Source of the DNA: JBFJWU01 sp041623475 [NCBI: bacterium]
Lineage (GTDB): Bacteria; J088
DNA: 11,658 nucleotides
Direction: 5' to 3'
Assembly (NCBI GenBank): GCA_041623475.1
Contig: JBFJWU010000073.1
Coordinates: 1 to 11,658, forward strand
This document shows positions 7,457-11,658 of this stretch, piece after piece. A program made the translations under genes and the position numbers. The notes beneath the pieces are model-generated. The model was not told the DNA's origin. It searched no databases and worked only from the letters and a program-made list of their open reading frames with translations. How positions within the stretch are numbered: the stretch's first letter is position 1; every line of letters starts with the position of its first letter.

Positions 7457-7831
7457 GTGACCAAGACCGTTCTGATCGCCGACGACAACCCCCTGATTCG
7501 CCGCGCGGTAATTTCGACCATTCGCCAGATCGGCGGGACAGATTATGTGATCAAAGCTGAGGCTGACAACGGAGTAGATGCTGTCCAGTCGTTTCAGGAA
7601 CATCTGCCGGATATCGTCCTGATGGACCTGGAGATGCCCGGAAAGGATGGGATTGAATGCCTGCAGGAAATGCTGAAGATTAAACCAAACGCCCGCATTG
7701 CCATCATATCGGCGACCCTGGATTCTGATCGCCTGGTCGACGCCGTGGCACTGGGCGCAACTGCGACATTGGCCAAAACGGACTTGACGGCAGACAGCCT
7801 GTCCGAGATCTTGACCCAGCTGGAGCCCTGA
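7457..7831 (+). CDS. RR5: stand-alone receiver-domain response regulator
   Basis: 124 residues from a GTG start, a bare receiver of typical CheY length. Site residues are D9/D10, acceptor D57 (M-D-L-E-M-P), S85 and K107. The N-terminal V-L-I-A-D-D-x-x-L-I-R is close to RR1, suggesting that RR1 and RR5 are sisters in the way RR3 and RR4 are. T104 replaces the aromatic switch residue and K107 is followed by T-D-L. It lies 46 nt after RR4, the one real gap inside the overlapping part of the run, and carries its own clear ribosome site. Its stop is 2 nt before the RR6 start. Likely a phosphoacceptor for the downstream kinase (inference). Confidence 0.93.
   Translation: MTKTVLIADDNPLIRRAVISTIRQIGGTDYVIKAEADNGVDAVQSFQEHLPDIVLMDLEMPGKDGIECLQEMLKIKPNARIAIISATLDSDRLVDAVALGATATLAKTDLTADSLSEILTQLEP
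7821..7825 (+). promoter_or_regulatory. Shine-Dalgarno site setting the RR6 TTG start
   Basis: TGGAG inside the last codons of RR5 stands 8 nt before the TTG at 7834. No ATG or GTG is available at the beginning of the receiver fold, so the TTG is the best start. Confidence 0.6.
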
Positions 7832-7833
7832 CC

Positions 7834-8220
7834 TTGCCCGTCCCCGATACTCTACGGGTCCTGATCGTTGACGATTCGGACCTGATGCGCTACACGATTG
7901 AGCAGGCGCTGCGCACCAGCAACCTGCCTCGGGTCGACGTCGTTGCGACGGCCAGGGACGGCCGCGAGGCACTGGGCGCATACCGTGAACATTTGCCTGA
8001 CATTGTATTTTCTGATCTGGAAATGCCGGGTATGAACGGACTGGATTTTATCGAGGCACTGGTTACAGAGTTCCCGGACGCCCGGGTCGTGGTTGTTTCC
8101 GGCTCGTTTAACGAATCAATGCGAATGGAAGCGATCACCCGCGGCGCTCTTGTAATTGCCGACAAGAAGTCCGTCAACCGGCACAAATTGGGCAAATTGA
8201 TCGAGGCGATTTATGACTGA
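7834..8220 (+). CDS. RR6: stand-alone receiver-domain response regulator
   Basis: 128 residues from a TTG start. Site residues are D13/D14, acceptor D61 in S-D-L-E-M-P, S89 and K111. It departs most from its neighbours: Ser60 precedes the acceptor where a hydrophobic residue is usual, the turn is G-M-N-G, and the lysine is followed by K-S-V, not x-[DE]-[LF]. Residues 109-122 are unusually basic (K, K, R, H, K, K), which may shape a partner-binding surface on alpha-5. The last 8 nt, ATGACTGA, also start the kinase gene, the same overlap length as between RR2 and RR3. It is the receiver most tightly coupled to the kinase and so the best candidate for its primary partner. Confidence 0.93.
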   Translation: MPVPDTLRVLIVDDSDLMRYTIEQALRTSNLPRVDVVATARDGREALGAYREHLPDIVFSDLEMPGMNGLDFIEALVTEFPDARVVVVSGSFNESMRMEAITRGALVIADKKSVNRHKLGKLIEAIYD

Positions 8221-9952
8221 AGCGGTCACAACTGCTGGTGCCGGACGCAAGAAACGGCTCAGCCGCACAGTCGTCTACGGATTGTACGGTCTGGCCGTGG
8301 GATTAGTAATTCCTGTCGCCGGCTGGATGGTCGATCACTATTTCCTTTTCGGCCGGTTGCCGGCCCAGGTATCGTTGCAGCTGCTCACTGAAATTCATCG
8401 CGTTACACCGATCCACTATTTCATCGATTCAATACCAGTAATCCTGGCGGTGCTGGCGATGCTGGTGGGACGCAAACAGGAACAAGTCGTTTACTACTCC
8501 GAAAACCTGGAAACACTGGTGGACGAGCGTACCCGGGAATTGAACGAGGCCAAGTCGCAGCAGGACCAAATCCTGGGCAGCGTCGATGTCGGACTGTTCC
8601 TGCTGCACGGGGACATGTCCATCAGCGAACAAATGTCGGCAATGACACCGGATTTGGTGCCCGGCATTGACACGCCGGATGTCCAATTGGACGATTTACT
8701 GGCCGAACTGGTCCAGGAAGACCGACGCAAAACGATCAAGCAGTTCCTGGCACTCCTGTTTCGTGCCAACTTGAATGATACGACGGTGGACAACCTGAAC
8801 CCGCTCAAGGAACTGGTGCTCAGCCGGGACGGCGGCGAACGCTACCTGAGGCTCGATTTCTATCGCCGCCGAGTCGAAGGTGAAATACAACAGGTACTGG
8901 TCACGATTACAGATTTCACCGAGCAGGTGACCCTGAACAGGGCCGTCGAGGAATCAGAACGTCGATCACGTGCATCCAGCCGCCTTGTCAACCTGGTCCT
9001 GGATGTCGACCCGACCATGATGGCGGACTTCCTCGACTCTGCAGACGAGGAATTTTCGTCAATTATGTCCATGTTGCAGGGCGCCGGAAACGAGCCAGGA
9101 CCCGAAATCATCGCCGATCTGTTCCAGGCGATCCATTCCATCAAGGGCAACGCCGGCTTGCTGGGGATCGAAATGATTGAGATGGTTGGGCACGCGACGG
9201 AAGACCGGCTGTCCGAATTGCGGGGCCGTACCCACCTTGATGCACTGGACCTGCTGCCAACAATTATGGGACTCAGGGATCTGGTTAACTCGGTCAAACG
9301 GGTCAAGCGAATCGTCGAATCCATTTCCGTCTACTACGAAACGTTTTCGGCATCGACACGCACGAATGCTGAACTGCTGTGCGACTTTCTGGAGCAGTCG
9401 GTTCAACAAGTCGCCCACAGGATGGATCGGTCCCTGGTTGTTGAAGTTGCAGACGGCAAAGATCTGCCCGACATTCCAGACGAGTACCGCAAAATCATCA
9501 AGGATGCGATTACGCAGATGGTCCGCAATGCCGCCAGCCACGGGATCGAACCCGAGGATGTCCGCGCCCAGTTGGGCAAACCACCGGAGGGTCAAATTCA
9601 TATGGCGTTCGATGTAGATGGCAGCGAACTGGCGATCTCTATCGGTGACGATGGGTCAGGGATTCCGATGGATGCGCTGCGGCGAAAGGCAGTCACGACC
9701 GGGCGGGAATCGGAAGACAAGATTGCTTCGTGGTCGGAGTCTCAATTGATTAACCTGATTTTTGAAGACGATTTTTCGACAACAGAATCCGCCGACACAA
9801 TGTCCGGCCGGGGGGTCGGGCTCGGTCTCGTTCGTACGAAAATCCAGAACCTTGGCGGACGCATTGATGTTCATACACGTGACGGCGTCGGCACGACCTT
9901 TCGCCTGGTACTGCCGGCATCGGGGACCTTGACCAAAGGACCCCGGCTGTGA
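8213..9952 (+). CDS. Membrane-anchored CheA-like histidine kinase (PAS-like - Hpt - HATPase, no CheW domain)
   Basis: 579 residues. A basic N-terminus (R12-K-K-R) precedes a membrane helix at about 19-41, a short external loop of about 30 residues, and a second helix at about 71-87 ending in G-R-K-Q. A coiled coil follows (about 90-120), then a weak PAS-like region (about 121-240). The Hpt domain has I-H308-S-I-K-G-N-A-G, with H308 as phospho-site. The kinase domain is of CheA type: N-box V-R-N439-A-A-S-H-G-I-E, G1 box D479-D-G-S-G-I, G2 box G-R-G-V-G-L-G-L (532-539). It ends just after the ATPase fold, so the CheW-like P5 domain of CheA is missing, as is any fused receiver. ATP-dependent autophosphorylation and transfer to the receivers encoded just upstream is the likely role. 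GAGG lies 6 nt before the ATG; the start overlaps RR6 by 8 nt and the end overlaps the next gene by 4 nt. Confidence 0.92.
   Translation: MTEAVTTAGAGRKKRLSRTVVYGLYGLAVGLVIPVAGWMVDHYFLFGRLPAQVSLQLLTEIHRVTPIHYFIDSIPVILAVLAMLVGRKQEQVVYYSENLETLVDERTRELNEAKSQQDQILGSVDVGLFLLHGDMSISEQMSAMTPDLVPGIDTPDVQLDDLLAELVQEDRRKTIKQFLALLFRANLNDTTVDNLNPLKELVLSRDGGERYLRLDFYRRRVEGEIQQVLVTITDFTEQVTLNRAVEESERRSRASSRLVNLVLDVDPTMMADFLDSADEEFSSIMSMLQGAGNEPGPEIIADLFQAIHSIKGNAGLLGIEMIEMVGHATEDRLSELRGRTHLDALDLLPTIMGLRDLVNSVKRVKRIVESISVYYETFSASTRTNAELLCDFLEQSVQQVAHRMDRSLVVEVADGKDLPDIPDEYRKIIKDAITQMVRNAASHGIEPEDVRAQLGKPPEGQIHMAFDVDGSELAISIGDDGSGIPMDALRRKAVTTGRESEDKIASWSESQLINLIFEDDFSTTESADTMSGRGVGLGLVRTKIQNLGGRIDVHTRDGVGTTFRLVLPASGTLTKGPRL
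9935..9940 (+). promoter_or_regulatory. Shine-Dalgarno site for the CheX-like gene
   Basis: AAAGGA within the end of the kinase gene, 8 nt before the GTG at 9949. Supports the GTGA overlap start. Confidence 0.65.
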
Positions 9953-10419
9953 GTACGATTACAGCAGACCGTACCCGGGATTTTGTCAGTTCCGTCGCAA
10001 CGATGCTCAGCGAGTTTTCCGAAGGATGGATCGTACCCGGCGTGCCATTCCCAATCCAGATGGATCCGGCAAAAACAGCAACCGGTGTTCATTTGTTGGG
10101 TCCTGACGATGGCGAGTTTGTCAGCCTGATGGTTTCAGATCCGCTTATCGCCCGCCTTTCGGGCGCATATGCTGCCGAAGTTGACCCGAAAGCCGTTCTT
10201 GAGGAACTGGCCGAACTAACCGCAGACCTGGTCAGTTCGCGACTGCACCTGGACTTGCCGTTGTCGGTCATTACCCGGGGAGGGCAAACACTGTCGGACC
10301 CAATCCAGGAACCAGCCCAGACATGGACCCGGGGGCCGGGGCTTGACCTTGCAATACCACTGCAAGGCGAAGGCGACGAATCGCTTCTGGTCATATCCAC
10401 TGTACAGTTTTCGATTTGA
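9949..10419 (+). CDS. CheX-like small protein with altered phosphatase motif
   Basis: 156 residues, soluble, no membrane segment. The pattern resembles CheX/CheC-type response-regulator phosphatases: a strand F-V-S-L-M-V-S, a helix with L-I-A-R-L-S, then a long helix at about 82-99 where CheX carries its ExxN motif, followed by L-x-L-P-x-x-V-I. At that place this protein reads E89-L-T-A92 (10213-10224): the Glu is there, but the Asn that orients water in known CheX proteins is Ala, and the following small Gly is Ser. Catalysis may be lost or changed, leaving a receiver-binding protein. It starts in a GTGA overlap with the kinase and is the last gene of the run, 20 nt before the convergent RR7 stop. 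Assignment rests on remembered family patterns and is moderate; an unrelated fold cannot be excluded. Confidence 0.6.
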   Translation: MSTITADRTRDFVSSVATMLSEFSEGWIVPGVPFPIQMDPAKTATGVHLLGPDDGEFVSLMVSDPLIARLSGAYAAEVDPKAVLEELAELTADLVSSRLHLDLPLSVITRGGQTLSDPIQEPAQTWTRGPGLDLAIPLQGEGDESLLVISTVQFSI

Positions 10420-10439
10420 TCCCCGGTCGCCCGCGAGCG

Positions 10440-10814
10440 TCAGGACAGGGATTGCTCGATCACATCCTGCAATGCCAACCTGTAACTGTCCCGATCAAAT
10501 GGTTTGGGCAGGAACCCTGATGCACCCAGCGTCATCGCCTCGACAGCTGTCTCGGCATCACTGATTGCCGAGACAACCAGGATACGGACGGTCGGGTCGA
10601 TAGCCAGCATTTCGCGCAGGCAGGTCAATCCGTCCATTTCGGGCATCGTGATGTCGAGCGACACAAGATCGGGAGACATCTCGCGAAATTTTTCCAGCGC
10701 CGTCACACCATCAGATGCCGAGCCAACGACTTCCAGCTCCATGCCGTCCACATAGCTGACGATCGTTTCCCGGGTAATCATTGAATCATCCACAATCAGC
10801 AACTTAGATGTCAT
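10440..10814 (-). CDS. RR7: canonical CheY-type stand-alone receiver
   Basis: 124 residues on the minus strand. Site residues are D9/D10, acceptor D54 (L-D-I-T-M-P), S82 and K104-P-F, with F101 as aromatic switch residue. Unlike the six plus-strand receivers it keeps the classical K-P-F and has Thr at two past the acceptor, so it belongs to a different receiver subgroup. It follows the EAL-CheX gene by 49 nt and is probably co-transcribed with it; the CheX domain of that protein is a natural phosphatase for it. AAGGAAG stands 12 nt before the ATG, rather far, with a two-codon ATG-ACC-TGA frame in between. The stop faces the CheX-like gene across 20 nt with no visible terminator. Confidence 0.95.
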   Translation of the reverse strand: MTSKLLIVDDSMITRETIVSYVDGMELEVVGSASDGVTALEKFREMSPDLVSLDITMPEMDGLTCLREMLAIDPTVRILVVSAISDAETAVEAMTLGASGFLPKPFDRDSYRLALQDVIEQSLS

Positions 10815-10863
10815 CTCAGGTCATCGCTTCCTTGTCGGAGACCAAATTCAACAAAACAGCACA

Positions 10864-11658
10864 TCAGTTTAACCAGCCGATTCCGTTGCGAAATACGAAT
10901 CCATTCCATTGAAATTCAGCGATCTGGAAACTCGCGATTCCGTCCAACCGTGAATTTGCTCCCGCCGCATCTTCATAAACTTTGGGCGGACTGATCGTCA
11001 GGTTAGCGACATTCATGATACCGACCGCGTTGCCGGCTGCAAGGTTACACATTTCGCCGACCAGTTCCCTGTAAACCGCATCGCTGGCCGGCACACCGGG
11101 CAACACCTTGGGCAACAACGAAGCCAGCAACGAGCGCTCTATTGTCAAGAACAGGACACCGTTCTTTTCGCCCGACAGTTCAATCGACGCGGTAAAATCG
11201 AACAGTTCCGGTTCGTCCTCGACCAGCACGCGACGGAGTTCGGCAGACTGGGCGCCGGAGCCAGCGTGACTTTCGAGATACTCAATTACTTTTTGTGACG
11301 CTGCGACCGTTTTGCCCCAAGCAACACGACTTGATTCGTCACCCTCTTCCAGGTGACGACCGTGGCGATCCACCGGCGGCACGTAGTCACGCGCCTGCGA
11401 AAGAACATCTTCGTTCTGCGGATCCCGGGCAAATCCATACGCCAGTTCGGCGGGCAAGGCGTGGGCGAACAGGAAACCCTGCAGTCCGTTGCAGCGGTAT
11501 TGTTGCAGCAGCTCGAATTCCTCAACGGTTTCGACGCCCTCGGCAATCGTGCCCAGTCCCAGATTCTCGGCAAGCAGTACGACTGAACGAATGATCTCCC
11601 TGCTGCGCTCATCGTTGACCATTCGCGACACAAAAACCCGGTCGATCTTGAGCGTGTC
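10864..11658 (-). CDS. EAL-domain c-di-GMP phosphodiesterase fused to a CheX-like domain, 5'-partial
   Basis: 264 C-terminal residues; the frame is open at the right edge, so an internal GTG at 11631 is not the start. Residues 1-75 (counted from the edge) are the end of an EAL domain with L-K4-I-D-R, A-E40-G-V-E-T and L-Q60-G-F-L-F, the metal/substrate and catalytic elements expected of an active enzyme. A charged linker (about 80-145) leads to a CheX-like domain (about 150-264) with intact E202-M-C-N205 and G209 (11044-11055), the residues used for receiver dephosphorylation in CheX. The fusion would couple receiver state to breakdown of c-di-GMP. The EAL signature itself lies outside the window, so activity is not proven. 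First of a probable two-gene operon with RR7. Confidence 0.9.
   Translation of the reverse strand, partial: DTLKIDRVFVSRMVNDERSREIIRSVVLLAENLGLGTIAEGVETVEEFELLQQYRCNGLQGFLFAHALPAELAYGFARDPQNEDVLSQARDYVPPVDRHGRHLEEGDESSRVAWGKTVAASQKVIEYLESHAGSGAQSAELRRVLVEDEPELFDFTASIELSGEKNGVLFLTIERSLLASLLPKVLPGVPASDAVYRELVGEMCNLAAGNAVGIMNVANLTISPPKVYEDAAGANSRLDGIASFQIAEFQWNGFVFRNGIGWLN

Noticed and set aside
6718-7981. Long open frames on the minus strand opposite RR3 to RR5 (for example 6718-7521 and 7349-7981)
   Set aside because: They lie opposite clear receiver genes, have low-complexity products and no domain; they are by-products of the codon usage of the sense strand.
5744-9952. Interpretation as a standard chemotaxis operon
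   Set aside because: No CheW, CheR, CheB or methyl-accepting receptor gene is present and the kinase lacks the CheW-like domain.
11629-11631. GTG at 11631 as start of the EAL-CheX gene
   Set aside because: The codons before it to the window edge read D-T-L-K-I-D-R-V-F, a conserved internal EAL segment, so the gene continues beyond the window.

Overview
The window is moderately GC-rich and densely coding, with Shine-Dalgarno-led genes and many overlapping start/stop junctions. It looks like an environmental Gram-negative bacterium, perhaps a pseudomonadote. That placement rests only on gene style (huge FG-GAP surface protein, CheY/CheA/CheX/EAL signalling genes) and is weak. No RNA gene, mobile element, CRISPR array or attachment site was seen.

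Layout: (1) nt 2-5623, + strand, is the 3' part of a very large extracellular protein. It has two complete seven-bladed FG-GAP (integrin-alpha-like) beta-propellers embedded in Ig-like and FN3-like domains; a roughly 790-residue super-module occurs twice. (2) nt 5624-5743 is a 120-nt gap with a possible weak promoter. (3) nt 5744-10419, + strand, is a compact run of eight genes: six consecutive stand-alone receiver-domain proteins (called RR1 to RR6 here), a membrane-anchored CheA-like histidine kinase with its own Hpt domain but no CheW-like domain, and a small protein resembling the phosphatase CheX with an altered active-site motif. From RR2 on, the genes overlap by 4 or 8 nt or are closely spaced. 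(4) nt 10440-11658, - strand, converges on that run: a gene entering from the right edge encodes the end of an EAL (c-di-GMP phosphodiesterase) domain fused to a CheX-like domain, followed by a seventh receiver protein (RR7) of canonical CheY type.

How the parts may work together (inference): the kinase senses something at or in the membrane, autophosphorylates His308 of its Hpt domain and passes phosphate to several of the six receivers, none of which carries an output domain. The receivers could act as competing sinks, as a graded timer, or as separate protein-binding outputs. The CheX-like proteins would dephosphorylate or bind receivers, and the EAL-CheX protein would connect receiver phosphorylation to c-di-GMP. 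Without CheW, methyl-accepting receptor or CheR/CheB genes in view, this is not an ordinary chemotaxis array. The most unusual element is the array of six tandem receivers serving one Hpt kinase.
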